The notes beneath the pieces are model-generated. The model searched no databases. It was not told where the DNA came from and worked only from the letters and a program-made list of their open reading frames with translations. The position numbers were made by a program, and so were the translations under genes. A stretch of DNA of 35,752 bases, taken from the NCBI GenBank assembly GCA_964569015.1, contig CAZMSN010000015.1:1-35752 (forward strand), written 5' to 3'. How positions within the stretch are numbered: position 1 is the first letter of the stretch; every line of letters starts with the position of its first letter. This stretch comes from CAYQEC01 sp964569015. Its GTDB lineage: Bacteria > Actinomycetota > Acidimicrobiia > Spongiisociales > UBA5794. Shown piece by piece: positions 1-7,677 of the stretch.

Positions 1-169
1 AGAGGCCATCGCCGAGGAAGTGGTCAGCGAGCCTGAGATCATTGTGGAAGAGGCCGTCGCCGAGGATGCGGTCGCCGAGCCTGAGATCGTTGAGGAAGAG
101 GCCGTCGCCGAGGCGGCGGTCGCCGAGCCCGAGTCCGCAGCTGAGGAGGCAAGTGACGATGAAAGGTGA
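1..169 (+). CDS. rpsP: 30S ribosomal protein S16, C-terminal tail (5' truncated)
   Basis: Only the last 55 codons lie in the window, read in the frame starting at base 2 and ending at a TGA at 167-169. They encode an acidic tail of Glu, Val and Ala with an imperfect internal repeat (EEAVAEDAVAEPEIV, then EEAVAEAAVAEPES). The conserved S16 core must lie upstream, so the identification rests on context: khpA and rimM follow directly, as in the actinobacterial rpsP-khpA-rimM-trmD-rplS block, and actinobacterial S16 proteins often carry acidic Ala/Glu tails. The stop codon lies 11 bases inside the khpA start, which suggests coupled translation. The tail alone would not identify the gene. Confidence 0.75.
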   Translation, partial: EAIAEEVVSEPEIIVEEAVAEDAVAEPEIVEEEAVAEAAVAEPESAAEEASDDER

Positions 170-407
170 GATCGTCAACCGGGTCGTCACGTACATCACC
201 GAGCACATTGTCGACGACAAGGAATCGGTCACCGTCGAAGTCGTCGACGACGGCGAGGACGCCGTGGTCGCCGAGGTTCGTACCGCCAAATCCGACATGG
301 GCCGGGTGATCGGTCGCCGGGGACGGGTGGCTCGGGCCATTCGTGCGGTGGCCAAGGCCGCCGGGGACGAGGAAGGGCTCGACGTCCAAGTCGAGTTCCT
401 CGACTGA
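159..407 (+). CDS. khpA: KH-domain RNA-binding protein KhpA
   Basis: An 82-residue protein consisting of a single KH domain, the normal size of the KhpA/YlqC family. The RNA-contacting GxxG loop is visible as GRRGR at about residues 51-55 (context MGRVIGRRGRVARAIR). Family members bind RNA, usually with KhpB, and affect cell-wall and division functions in Firmicutes. The role in actinobacteria is less clear. The ATG at 159 overlaps the end of the S16 gene by 11 bases and has GAGGAGG-like sequence at 143-149. Only 8 bases separate its stop from rimM, so it is probably co-transcribed with rpsP and rimM. Confidence 0.9.
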   Translation: MKGEIVNRVVTYITEHIVDDKESVTVEVVDDGEDAVVAEVRTAKSDMGRVIGRRGRVARAIRAVAKAAGDEEGLDVQVEFLD

Positions 408-415
408 CGGCTGCG

Positions 416-931
416 ATGCCGGCCACCGCCGCCAAGCGGATTCCGGTCGGATACATACGGAAGCCCCATGGGGTACGGGGCGCAGTGGTGATTCGCCCGC
501 TGACCGACAACCCCGATCGTTTCTCTCCAGGCCAGGTGCTCATCACCGACGAGACACCGCCGCGTCTGCTGACGGTGGCCGAGTCACAGCAACATCGCGA
601 CGGCGTGCTAGCGACGTTCGTCGAGGTTCTCGACCGAACCGCCGCCGAGGCGCTTCCCGGCGTCACCCTCGCCATCGCCGCCGCCGACCGGCGTTCCCTC
701 GACGAGAACGAGTACTGGCCGGACGCTCTCGAAGGGCTGGCGGCCATCGATCCCACAGGGAAGCACCTCGGTCGTGTCACCGGTGTCGTGATCGGGACCG
801 CCCAGGATCGCCTCGTGGTGACCACCGAGGACGGCACGGCGGTTGAGGTCCCCTTTGTGGAAGCCATCGTCGGCGAGGTGCACCCCTCCCTCGGCTACGT
901 GGTCATCGATCCCCTCGAGGGGCTCTTCTGA
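416..931 (+). CDS. rimM: 16S rRNA processing protein RimM
   Basis: A 171-residue protein of normal RimM length. The N-terminal half has the family signature (GYIRKPHGVRGAVVIRPLTD, about residues 13-32). The C-terminal PRC-barrel half includes NEYWPDALEG and the GYVVIDPLEGLF end. RimM helps mature the 3' head domain of the 30S subunit and binds S19. It follows khpA by 8 bases. trmD would normally come next, but a minus-strand lipoprotein gene and cofG-cofH intervene, and rimM ends only 7 bases from the convergent lipoprotein gene. The ATG at 416 is supported by the conserved N-terminus. Confidence 0.93.
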   Translation: MPATAAKRIPVGYIRKPHGVRGAVVIRPLTDNPDRFSPGQVLITDETPPRLLTVAESQQHRDGVLATFVEVLDRTAAEALPGVTLAIAAADRRSLDENEYWPDALEGLAAIDPTGKHLGRVTGVVIGTAQDRLVVTTEDGTAVEVPFVEAIVGEVHPSLGYVVIDPLEGLF

Positions 932-938
932 GGGGCAC

Positions 939-1820
939 CTAGGGAACCTCGAGGCCGAGCCGAACCCCGACCTCGGTGCCGTCTTGGGCGGAATCCTCGC
1001 CGACGAACAACGTGACCGTCCCGGTCGGCCCGTCGGTGATGGTGAGGGCGAACTCGCCCCACACGTCGAGCGAGTCGGCGGCGGTCGTTATCTGCTCGGC
1101 CCCGATGCCCTCGCTTCCCCACAGGCGGGCGACGACGGTGGCTTCGAAAGTCCGCGCGTAACCCGTCACTGTGATGGGATAGGTGATCGGACCCGATCCC
1201 GGAGAGAGCACGACGATGTTGTCGGCGACGGCGGGAGTCACGAGCCGTGCGATTCCGTCGGGGTCGGGCTTGACATCCACGATGACCTGGGCGGGGGATT
1301 GGGCTCCCTCGCTGCGAACTGCCACCGTTGCCTCCGGGGCCAGGTGGATGTCGATGGCGAGATTGCCGTCTCGCGTCCGGACGACGAAGGCCTGCCGGAT
1401 CGCGGCCCCGTCGAGGGTGGTGTCAACGATGGCCGAGGCCGAGATCGCCTCCGGAAGCGTGATCCGCACGATGCCGGTCTCGGGCCGGAAGTCGGTGGCG
1501 GTCGGGCCGAGAATGGCGGCGGGGGCGCCGTCGCCGGTGAGGAAGCCGACCACGAGGCGCTCGCAGCCCTCGTGGCTTTCGTGACGGATGGAGGCGATCT
1601 GCACTGCATCGTGCAAGTCCTCTCCGAACGCCGCCACGACTCCGGAGCTGTCGAATTCCAGGTCGCCGGCGAGGCAGATGGGAAGGTCGGCAGGCGGCGT
1701 CGTGGTCGTGGCGGCGGCCGTCGTGGTCGTGGTCGTGGCGGCAGTGGTCGTCGTGGCCCCCTGCGCAGTACACGCCGTCAGGAGCACGGCGAGAACGAGG
1801 ATGGAGCGAATGGACCGCAT
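939..1820 (-). CDS. Lipoprotein with AMIN-like and Gmad2-type domains
   Basis: A 293-residue secreted lipoprotein. From the ATG at 1820 it starts with a short basic stretch and a hydrophobic segment ending in a lipobox (LTAC, lipidated Cys17). A Thr/Ala-rich linker follows to about residue 45. The middle (about 50-195) resembles AMIN-like beta domains. The C-terminal 85 residues (from GPITYPITVTGYARTFEATV) match the Gmad2 immunoglobulin-like domain known from spore-germination and cell-surface lipoproteins. The reading frame stays open 80 codons upstream, but only the inner ATG gives a signal peptide. It is convergent with rimM and divergent from cofG. M. tuberculosis has the lipoprotein gene lppW near trmD. 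The cell-surface location is well supported; the function is unknown. Confidence 0.8.
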   Translation of the reverse strand: MRSIRSILVLAVLLTACTAQGATTTTAATTTTTTAAATTTTPPADLPICLAGDLEFDSSGVVAAFGEDLHDAVQIASIRHESHEGCERLVVGFLTGDGAPAAILGPTATDFRPETGIVRITLPEAISASAIVDTTLDGAAIRQAFVVRTRDGNLAIDIHLAPEATVAVRSEGAQSPAQVIVDVKPDPDGIARLVTPAVADNIVVLSPGSGPITYPITVTGYARTFEATVVARLWGSEGIGAEQITTAADSLDVWGEFALTITDGPTGTVTLFVGEDSAQDGTEVGVRLGLEVP

Positions 1821-1829
1821 CCGGGCGAG

Positions 1830-1835
1830 GATATA
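1830..1835 (-). promoter_or_regulatory. Possible -10 element for the lipoprotein gene
   Basis: On the minus strand TATATC lies 9 bases before the lipoprotein ATG, so the transcript would have almost no leader. No convincing -35 element was found. It is one half of the 118-base divergent region between this gene and cofG. Confidence 0.35.
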
Positions 1836-1923
1836 CCCGCCCCGCGCCTCGAGGGGCGTCGACCCGGACCCGATCGCCGGCTTTCCGTGGGCCACCGCAC
1901 GGTCGGCGGTCTCGTCGGAGGCG

Positions 1924-1932
1924 TGATAGCTT
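1924..1932 (+). promoter_or_regulatory. Extended -10 promoter, leaderless, for cofG-cofH
   Basis: The sequence TGATAGCTT fits an extended -10 (TGnTAnnnT). Its last base is 6 bases before the cofG ATG at 1939, so the mRNA should start at or next to the start codon. No Shine-Dalgarno sequence precedes cofG, which agrees with leaderless initiation. Confidence 0.5.
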
Positions 1933-1938
1933 TGCTCG

Positions 1939-3081
1939 ATGACCTTCCCGGTTCCCGATCCGGCGCTGGCCGAGGCGTACCTCACCGGCCGGCGCGACCC
2001 GGCGCCGCTGCTCGCCGAGGCCCGCCGCCTCCGCGACGAGGGGAAGGGCCGAACCGTCACCTACTCACGGAAGGTGTTCATACCGCTCACCACCCTGTGC
2101 CGGGACGCGTGCGCCTACTGCACTTTCGCCAAGCCTCCGGGTGGTGGAGGCCGGTATCTCACCCCCGACGACGTCATGGCGATCGCCCGTGCCGGGGAGG
2201 CCCGCGACTGCACCGAAGCGCTGTTCACCCTCGGCGACCGGCCCGAGGATCGCTGGCCCCAGGCCCGGGATTTCCTCGCATCGCAGGGATGCGGCACGAC
2301 CCTCGAATACCTCCGCGCGATGACCGAGCGGGTCAACGTCGAGACGGCGCTCTTCCCGCACGCCAACCCGGGCCTGATGGATGACGAAGAGCAGGCGGCG
2401 CTCCGACCCTCCAACCCGTCGATGGGCTTGATGCTGGAGAACATCTCTCCCCGCCTCATGGAGCCGGGGATGCCCCACCACGGGTGTCCCGACAAGGACC
2501 CGGCACGGCGCCTCGCCACCATCGAGGCCTCGGGCCGGCAGCGGGTTCCGTTCACGACGGGGATACTGGTCGGCATTGGTGAAACACCCCGCGAGATCGT
2601 CGACTCCCTGTTCGCCCTCGCTGACCTCCAGCGCCACTGGGACTCGATCCAGGAGGTCATCGTGCAGAACTTCCGGGCCAAAGCCGACACCCGGATGCGC
2701 CGCGAGGCCGAGCCCGCCGTCCCGTACTTCGCCGCGGTGGTGGCGGTCGCCCGCTGGATCCTGGGACCCGAGATGAACCTGCAGGTGCCGCCCAACCTCA
2801 CCGGCGACTACGGCGTGTACCTCGACGCCGGCGTCAACGACTGGGGCGGGGTGTCGCCGCTCACCATCGACTGGGTCAACCCGGAGGCCCCGTGGCCGGC
2901 TCTCGACGCACTGCGGGCCGTGACCGAGCACCGGGGTTTCCGGCTCAGGCCCCGCCTGCCGGTGTATCCCGAGTTCATCGACCCCGAGTGGATCGACCCC
3001 GGCCTTCTCTCCAAGGTGCGGTCCGCCGTCGATGCCGAGGGCTACGCTCTGACACCGCAGTCGGAAGGGGCTCTCCCATGA
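1939..3081 (+). CDS. cofG: 7,8-didemethyl-8-hydroxy-5-deazariboflavin synthase subunit CofG
   Basis: A 380-residue radical SAM enzyme. With CofH it makes Fo, the deazaflavin chromophore of coenzyme F420, from tyrosine and 5-amino-6-ribitylaminouracil. The 4Fe-4S motif is CRDACAYC with cysteines at residues 54, 58 and 61, followed by TFAKPPGGGG. Other conserved blocks are LGDRPEDRWP, NPGLMDDEE, MGLMLENISPRL, TTGILVGIGET, IQEVIVQNFRAK and NDWGGVSPLTIDWVNPEAPWP. In most actinobacteria this is the N-terminal half of the fused FbiC; here it is a separate gene whose TGA overlaps the cofH ATG by 4 bases. The ATG start follows an extended -10 with no leader. Confidence 0.95.
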   Translation: MTFPVPDPALAEAYLTGRRDPAPLLAEARRLRDEGKGRTVTYSRKVFIPLTTLCRDACAYCTFAKPPGGGGRYLTPDDVMAIARAGEARDCTEALFTLGDRPEDRWPQARDFLASQGCGTTLEYLRAMTERVNVETALFPHANPGLMDDEEQAALRPSNPSMGLMLENISPRLMEPGMPHHGCPDKDPARRLATIEASGRQRVPFTTGILVGIGETPREIVDSLFALADLQRHWDSIQEVIVQNFRAKADTRMRREAEPAVPYFAAVVAVARWILGPEMNLQVPPNLTGDYGVYLDAGVNDWGGVSPLTIDWVNPEAPWPALDALRAVTEHRGFRLRPRLPVYPEFIDPEWIDPGLLSKVRSAVDAEGYALTPQSEGALP

Positions 3082-4982
3082 CCGATACGGTCACTTTCCT
3101 GCGAGTGCGCCCAGCGGATCGGGTGAGTGATCTGTGGGCCGCCACCCGCCGTCGCGAAGGCACCACCGCCGTCGAGGTCGGGGATCTCGACGAGCCGCAA
3201 CGGGCCGCGATCATGGCGGGCCGCCTGGTTCCGGTCTCTCTCGGTCTCGCCGCAACCGTTCCCCTGGCATGGGTGGTGTCGCCCGACGACGCCGGCCGCC
3301 TTCTCGACGAAGGCGTAGCCGGCTGGCGCGTCACTGTGGTCGACACCGGAGAACGGGCTCAGGTTCTCAACGCCTTGGCCCGCACCGGCGCCGCTTTCCT
3401 GCGCACCGGTCGCAGCAAGGTGGCCGAGGCGGCGAATATCGCCTCGCTTCCCGGCCTGAGTGCCCGGGTGTCGGTGTTCGTGGACACCATCGACGACGCC
3501 GTCACTGCGGTTGCGTCGGGTGCCCGCGACCTCCTGCTGCGTGGATGGGCCACCGAGAGCATCGGGAGTCTGCGAGAGAGCCTTCACGAGTTCCGCCTCG
3601 TCGAGCGCGCCGCGGTCCCGCCCGGCGTCTCCGTCGACGAGGCGAGGGGAGCACTCGACCACGACCTGTTCGCCGCCTACCTGTCTCAGGTCGACGCCTC
3701 AGGAGCGGCCCGGCCCCGCCACGACTGGGCGCCCGGCATGGATCGGCCGGCTCCCGTGCCGGAGCGGCGCTTCTCGGCGGAGTGGGCCGATCGGGCCTTC
3801 CTCGACGTCGATTACCACCTCGACCTGACGGCGCTGCGCCCTGACCTGTCGCGGGTACTTGGCAGCTCTCTCGACGGGATTCCCCCGACTCGGGACGAGA
3901 TCGAGCTGCTGCTCGGTGCCCGCGGAGATGAGGTTGATGCGGTGGCCGCAGTCGCCGACGAGCTGCGCCGGCGCGCCAACCACGACGTGGTCACCTACGT
4001 CGTCAATCGCAACATCAACTACACCAACCAGTGCTCCTACCGCTGCGGCTTCTGTGCCTTCTCGAAGGGTCCGCGGTCACTCAACCTGCGCGAGGAGCCC
4101 TACCTCATGTCGATCCCGCAGGTGGTGGAGCGGGCAGTGGAGGCATGGAAGAGGGGCGCCACCGAGGTGTGCCTCCAGGGCGGCATCCATCCCGAGTTCA
4201 CCGGCGACTTCTACGTGGCCATGGTGGAAGCCATCAAGGAGCACCTGCCGGAAATGCACATCCACGGGTTCACGCCGCTGGAGGTGTGGCAGGGCGCCGA
4301 GACGCTGGGGGTGACGGTGAGGGACTTCCTGCTTCGGCTCCGCGACGCCGGGCTGGGGACCCTCCCCGGGACCGCCGCCGAGATCCTCGACGACGAGGTG
4401 CGTCTCCACCTCTGCCCCGACAAGATCCGCACCTCGCAGTGGGCCGAGGTGGTCCTCACCGCCCACGAGCTGGGGCTCCGGTCCACGGCGACGATCATGT
4501 TCGGTCACATCGACACGCCGCGTCACTGGGCGAATCACTTCGAGGTGCTGCGCCGCATTCAGCGCCGCACCGGAGGCATCACCGAGATCGTGCCGCTGCC
4601 GTTCGTGCACATGGGCGCCCCCATCTTCGTGCGGGGTGCGAGCCGGCCCGGGCCCACCTGGGACGAGGTGGTGCTGGTGCACGCTGTGGCCCGGATCGCC
4701 TTCGATGGCTTGGTGCCCAATGTGCAGGCATCGTGGGTCAAGCTCGGCCTCGACGCCGCCGGTCGGCTGCTCGGCGCCGGGTGCAACGACCTGGGCGGCA
4801 CGCTCATGGACGAGTCCATCTCCCGCTCGGCGGGCGCCCGCCACGGCACCGGGGTCGGGGCGGTTGATCTCGAGCGGCTCATCCGTTCTGTCGGCAGGGT
4901 GCCGGCGCGCCGCACCACGCTGTACGACATCGCCGAGATGCAGGACTCGGTGCCCGCGGTCGAAGATACCCTGTGGGCGTGA
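3078..4982 (+). CDS. cofH: CofH (Fo synthase subunit 2) with an unusual N-terminal domain
   Basis: A 634-residue protein, far longer than stand-alone CofH (roughly 350-450). The C-terminal part from about residue 270 is standard CofH: a helical lead-in (PTRDEIELLLGARGDEVDAV), then VTYVVNRNINYTNQC and the radical SAM cysteines at 319, 323 and 326 (CSYRCGFC). VCLQGGIHPEF, TPLEVWQGAETLG, LPGTAAEILDDEVR, GHIDTPRHWANH and NDLGGTLMDESISRSAG follow. It joins the tyrosine-derived radical to the CofG product line to make Fo. Residues 1 to about 265 are not recognised. They look like an alpha/beta domain (WRVTVVDTGERAQVLNAL, ARVSVFVDTIDDAVTAVA) followed by a linker. The frame is open throughout and the ATG at 3078 overlaps cofG by ATGA, so the domain is part of the protein. 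Confidence 0.93.
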   Translation: MTDTVTFLRVRPADRVSDLWAATRRREGTTAVEVGDLDEPQRAAIMAGRLVPVSLGLAATVPLAWVVSPDDAGRLLDEGVAGWRVTVVDTGERAQVLNALARTGAAFLRTGRSKVAEAANIASLPGLSARVSVFVDTIDDAVTAVASGARDLLLRGWATESIGSLRESLHEFRLVERAAVPPGVSVDEARGALDHDLFAAYLSQVDASGAARPRHDWAPGMDRPAPVPERRFSAEWADRAFLDVDYHLDLTALRPDLSRVLGSSLDGIPPTRDEIELLLGARGDEVDAVAAVADELRRRANHDVVTYVVNRNINYTNQCSYRCGFCAFSKGPRSLNLREEPYLMSIPQVVERAVEAWKRGATEVCLQGGIHPEFTGDFYVAMVEAIKEHLPEMHIHGFTPLEVWQGAETLGVTVRDFLLRLRDAGLGTLPGTAAEILDDEVRLHLCPDKIRTSQWAEVVLTAHELGLRSTATIMFGHIDTPRHWANHFEVLRRIQRRTGGITEIVPLPFVHMGAPIFVRGASRPGPTWDEVVLVHAVARIAFDGLVPNVQASWVKLGLDAAGRLLGAGCNDLGGTLMDESISRSAGARHGTGVGAVDLERLIRSVGRVPARRTTLYDIAEMQDSVPAVEDTLWA

Positions 4983-5668
4983 AGATCACCGTTGTCACCG
5001 TTTTCCCCGAGTTCTTCGAGTCCCCGCTCGAGGTGAGCCTCGTCGGCAAGGCGCGCCGGGACGGGATCCTCGATGTCGAGCTGGTCGACCTGCGCGCTTT
5101 CGGCCGGGGCGTGCACCGGCAGGTGGACGATGCCCCGTTCGGCGGCGGCGCCGGCATGGTGATGATGATCGAGCCGCTGGAGCAGGCTCTCGGCCCGCTG
5201 GCGGGGAGCCACCGGGTCCTGCTCAGCGCCGCCGGGTATCCGCTGAACCAAGCGACCCTCGACCGCTGGGCTACGTTGGATCACCTCACGCTGGTGTGTG
5301 GACGCTACGAGGGCGTCGACGAGCGGGTCGCCGAGCACCTCGTTGACGAGGAGGTCTCGATCGGGGACTACGTGTTGCTCGGCGGTGAGGTGGCGGCGGC
5401 GCTGGTGATCGAGGGTGTCACCCGGCTCCTGCCGGGCGTGGTGGGCAACCCCGAGTCGGTGGCGACCGAGAGCTTCCGCGACGGGCTGCTGGAGGAGCCT
5501 CAGTACACCCGACCCGCCGAGTATCGGGGGTGGAGGGTGCCGGAGGTGCTGCTGTCGGGCGATCACGGCAGGATCGCGCAGTGGCGGCAGCAACAGCGAG
5601 AGCTGAGGACGCAGCAACGGCGCCCGGATCTGAAGCCCCGGCTAGCGGAAAAGGGGGAGGAGGGTTAG
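4979..5668 (+). CDS. trmD: tRNA (guanine-37-N1)-methyltransferase TrmD
   Basis: A 229-residue SPOUT methyltransferase that makes m1G37 in tRNAs reading CCN, CUN and CGG codons, which prevents +1 frameshifting. The trefoil-knot SAM site is visible as LVCGRYEGVDERV and IGDYVLLGGEVAA. The N-terminus (MKITVVTVFPEFFESPLEVS) and QYTRPAEYRGWRVPEVLLSG are typical. The GTG at 4979 gives a 4-base GTGA overlap with cofH; an upstream in-frame GTG at 4973 is possible. The coupling to cofH is unusual, because TrmD normally follows RimM. The final 25 residues are rich in Arg, Gln and Lys. Confidence 0.95.
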   Translation: MKITVVTVFPEFFESPLEVSLVGKARRDGILDVELVDLRAFGRGVHRQVDDAPFGGGAGMVMMIEPLEQALGPLAGSHRVLLSAAGYPLNQATLDRWATLDHLTLVCGRYEGVDERVAEHLVDEEVSIGDYVLLGGEVAAALVIEGVTRLLPGVVGNPESVATESFRDGLLEEPQYTRPAEYRGWRVPEVLLSGDHGRIAQWRQQQRELRTQQRRPDLKPRLAEKGEEG

Positions 5669-5671
5669 AAT
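5666..5671 (+). promoter_or_regulatory. Possible rplS promoter (-10 with GC-rich discriminator)
   Basis: TAGAAT overlaps the trmD stop codon and is followed directly by CCCGGCC. Transcription would begin near 5678, leaving a leader of about 38 bases with a GGAGG ribosome site at 5706-5710. The GC-rich discriminator resembles those at the rpsB, rimP and rpsO promoters in this window. No clear -35 was seen. Confidence 0.4.
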
Positions 5672-5715
5672 CCCGGCCTCGAATTCGCCTCTCCATTGTT
5701 CCGCCGGAGGATCCC

Positions 5716-6060
5716 GTGAATACGCTCGATCAGATCGAGGCCGCCTACTTGCGCGACGACGTGCCCGAATTCGCCCCCGGCGACACGGTGCGTGTCAACG
5801 TCCGCGTCATCGAGGGCGGCCGGGAGCGTGTGCAGGCCTACGAGGGTGTGGTGATCGGCCGCAGCGGTTCCGGGGCCCGCGAGACGGTCACCGTTCGCAA
5901 GCTCAGCTTCGGTGTCGGGGTGGAGCGCATCTTTCCCATCCATGCCCCGATCCTGCAGTCGATCGAGGTGCTGCGCCGCGGTGCGGTGCGCCGCGCCAAG
6001 CTCTACTACCTGCGCGACCGTGTCGGCAAGGCGGGCCGCATCAAGGAGAAGCGCGAGTAG
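5716..6060 (+). CDS. rplS: 50S ribosomal protein L19
   Basis: A 114-residue protein of normal L19 length, located at the 30S-50S interface. Conserved blocks include FAPGDTVRVNVRVIEGGRER, RVQAYEGVVIGRSGSGARET, VTVRKLSFGVGVERIFPIHA and RRAKLYYLRDRVGKAGRIKE. The start is a GTG at 5716 with GGAGG 5 bases upstream. The gene sits 47 bases after trmD in the usual trmD-rplS-lepB order. The reading frame is open further upstream, but that part lies over trmD and does not look like L19. Confidence 0.96.
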   Translation: MNTLDQIEAAYLRDDVPEFAPGDTVRVNVRVIEGGRERVQAYEGVVIGRSGSGARETVTVRKLSFGVGVERIFPIHAPILQSIEVLRRGAVRRAKLYYLRDRVGKAGRIKEKRE

Positions 6061-6088
6061 CCGGCGTGTCGCCGCAGCGAGCCGGCCG

Positions 6089-6811
6089 ATGAGCGACGAG
6101 GACCGCGGTCTTCCCGAGTACCCCTACGACGAGGGCTTGCCGGCCGATCCTTTCGCTCCCGTCGAGCCCGAATCTCCTGATCTCGAGATCGAGGCCGGCG
6201 ACGAAGTCGACGAAGAGCTCGCCGCCAAGGAAGAGGTGAAAGGCTCGTTCCTGCGGGAGCTGCCGTTCCTGATCATCGGCGCCCTGCTGCTCGCCGTGTT
6301 CATCAAGTCGTTCCTCTTCCAGATCTTCTGGATTCCCTCCGGCTCGATGGAAGACACCCTGATCGAGAGCGACCGGGTGATCGTCAACAAGCTCGCCTAC
6401 CGCTTCGGTGAGGTGAGCCGCGGCGACGTCATCGTCTTCGAGCCGGCCGACCGCGAGCGCGAGTCGGTACCCGGCAAGATCGTGCGCAATCTCGCCGAAT
6501 CCGTGGGCCTGCGCACCCCGAAGTCGGACCTCATCAAGCGGGTCATCGGTCTCCCCGGCGAGACGATCACGATCCGCGACAACCAGGTGCTCATCGACGG
6601 GGAGGTCATCGACGAGCCCTATCTGCGGCCGGGAACCGTGTCGGAGGACTTCGGGCCCGAGACGGTTCCTCCCGACCACTACTTCGTGATGGGCGACAAC
6701 CGTGGCTCGAGCCGTGACAGCCGCTTCGGTCTCGGCACGATCGAGCGTGATCGCATCATCGGCAAGGCGGTGGCGATCGTGTGGCCTCCGGCCCGCTGGG
6801 GAGGGCTCTGA
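6089..6811 (+). CDS. lepB: Signal peptidase I (first of two)
   Basis: A 240-residue type I signal peptidase that removes signal peptides on the outer face of the membrane. After an acidic cytoplasmic N-terminus of about 55 residues there is one membrane segment (about 56-80). The catalytic Ser86 is in PSGSMEDTL and the Lys150 base is in DLIKRVIGLPGE. The GDNRGSSRDSR box and a GKAVAIVWPPARWGG end follow. The Ser/Lys dyad is intact, so the enzyme should be active. It lies directly after rplS, the usual actinobacterial location, and a paralogue follows 43 bases downstream. The ATG at 6089 was chosen because the frame upstream runs over rplS. Confidence 0.94.
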   Translation: MSDEDRGLPEYPYDEGLPADPFAPVEPESPDLEIEAGDEVDEELAAKEEVKGSFLRELPFLIIGALLLAVFIKSFLFQIFWIPSGSMEDTLIESDRVIVNKLAYRFGEVSRGDVIVFEPADRERESVPGKIVRNLAESVGLRTPKSDLIKRVIGLPGETITIRDNQVLIDGEVIDEPYLRPGTVSEDFGPETVPPDHYFVMGDNRGSSRDSRFGLGTIERDRIIGKAVAIVWPPARWGGL

Positions 6812-6841
6812 CCGGCGCCGGGAACAGCCCGCCCGATGCGG

Positions 6842-6847
6842 TAACGT
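6842..6847 (+). promoter_or_regulatory. Possible leaderless promoter for the second lepB
   Basis: TAACGT ends 7 bases before the ATG at 6855, with no ribosome-binding site in between. This spacing suits a transcript starting at or beside the start codon. No good -35 element was found in the short gap between the two lepB genes. Confidence 0.35.
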
Positions 6848-6854
6848 CCCCGCC

Positions 6855-7556
6855 ATGAAGGTCGATCACCAGCCGGGTGGCGACGGCGCGGGCGGCGACG
6901 CCGGATCTGCGCTCGTCGACGACCCCGCGGCGACGGCTCTCACCGATCTCGCCGAGCCGGAGGAGCTGCGCCAGGCCCGTCGCCCGTTCTGGCGGGAGTT
7001 GCCGCTGCTGGTCCTCATCGCCCTGGTGCTCGCCGTGATCATCAAGACCTTCGCGTTCCAGGCGTTCTGGATTCCCTCGCGGTCGATGGCGGGAACCCTC
7101 GAGGTGAACGATCGTGTCATGGTGAGCAAGCTCGCTTACCGGCTCGGCGACGTCGCCCGCGGCGACGTGATCGTCTTTGACGACCCGAGCGGGCCGGAGA
7201 GTGACGGCGAGTCGCTGCTCGCGTCGGCGTGGCGGAACCTCACCGAGTCGGTGGGGCTCTCGGCCCCGAAGACCGAGTTCATCAAGAGGGTCGTCGCCCT
7301 TCCCGGGGAGACGCTCGAGATCATCGACAATCGGGTGCTGGTCGACGGGACGGTGATCGACGAGCCCTACTTGGAGCCTTCCGTCGAGATGCCCGACTTC
7401 GGTCCGGTGGCGGTCCCGGCCGGCTCGGTGTTCGTGATGGGCGACAACCGCAACAGCAGCAGGGACAGCCGGTTCTTCGGGGCGATCCCGCTCGACGACG
7501 TGGTGGGCAAGGCGTTCGTGCTCATGTGGCCGCCGCGCCGGATTGGCAGTCTCTGA
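6855..7556 (+). CDS. lepB: Signal peptidase I (second, tandem paralogue)
   Basis: A 233-residue paralogue of the preceding gene with the same layout: a hydrophilic N-terminus, one membrane segment (about 49-70), catalytic Ser77 in PSRSMAGTL and Lys144 in EFIKRVVALPGE. The GDNRNSSRDSRF box and a GKAFVLMWPPRRIG end follow. The two proteins align along the whole catalytic domain, including a shared insertion before the Lys box (NLTESVGLSAPK here, NLAESVGLRTPK in the first), so they arose by tandem duplication. Here Arg replaces Gly two residues before... the dyad Ser's neighbour in PSGS/PSRS, which may shift substrate choice; that is inference. In M. tuberculosis rnhB follows lepB; it is absent here. 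Confidence 0.93.
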   Translation: MKVDHQPGGDGAGGDAGSALVDDPAATALTDLAEPEELRQARRPFWRELPLLVLIALVLAVIIKTFAFQAFWIPSRSMAGTLEVNDRVMVSKLAYRLGDVARGDVIVFDDPSGPESDGESLLASAWRNLTESVGLSAPKTEFIKRVVALPGETLEIIDNRVLVDGTVIDEPYLEPSVEMPDFGPVAVPAGSVFVMGDNRNSSRDSRFFGAIPLDDVVGKAFVLMWPPRRIGSL

Positions 7557-7605
7557 GACGGCGGCGGAATCTGTCGGTGCCAGCAGGTAGAAGTGACAGA
7601 AGAGC

Positions 7606-7634
7606 CTTCGTTGCCCACCGGCGCGCCCTATGAT
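7606..7634 (+). promoter_or_regulatory. Promoter ahead of the DUF2469-yraN pair
   Basis: A near-consensus -10 (TATGAT, 7629-7634) has a weak -35 candidate (CTTCGT, 7606-7611) at 17-base spacing. The -10 is followed by GCGGCCCGG. The leader to the ATG at 7678 is about 37 bases and contains GGGAG at 7668-7672. The rest of the 121-base spacer after lepB shows nothing further. Confidence 0.45.
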
Positions 7635-7677
7635 GCGGCCCGGTTCCTTGAGGGGGCCGTCAAACCCGGGAGAGGTG

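Noticed and set aside
843..2384. Plus-strand frame of 513 codons over the lipoprotein gene and start of cofG
   Set aside because: It runs antisense to a gene with a clear signal peptide and domain, and overlaps cofG in another frame; the product is Gly/Arg low complexity.
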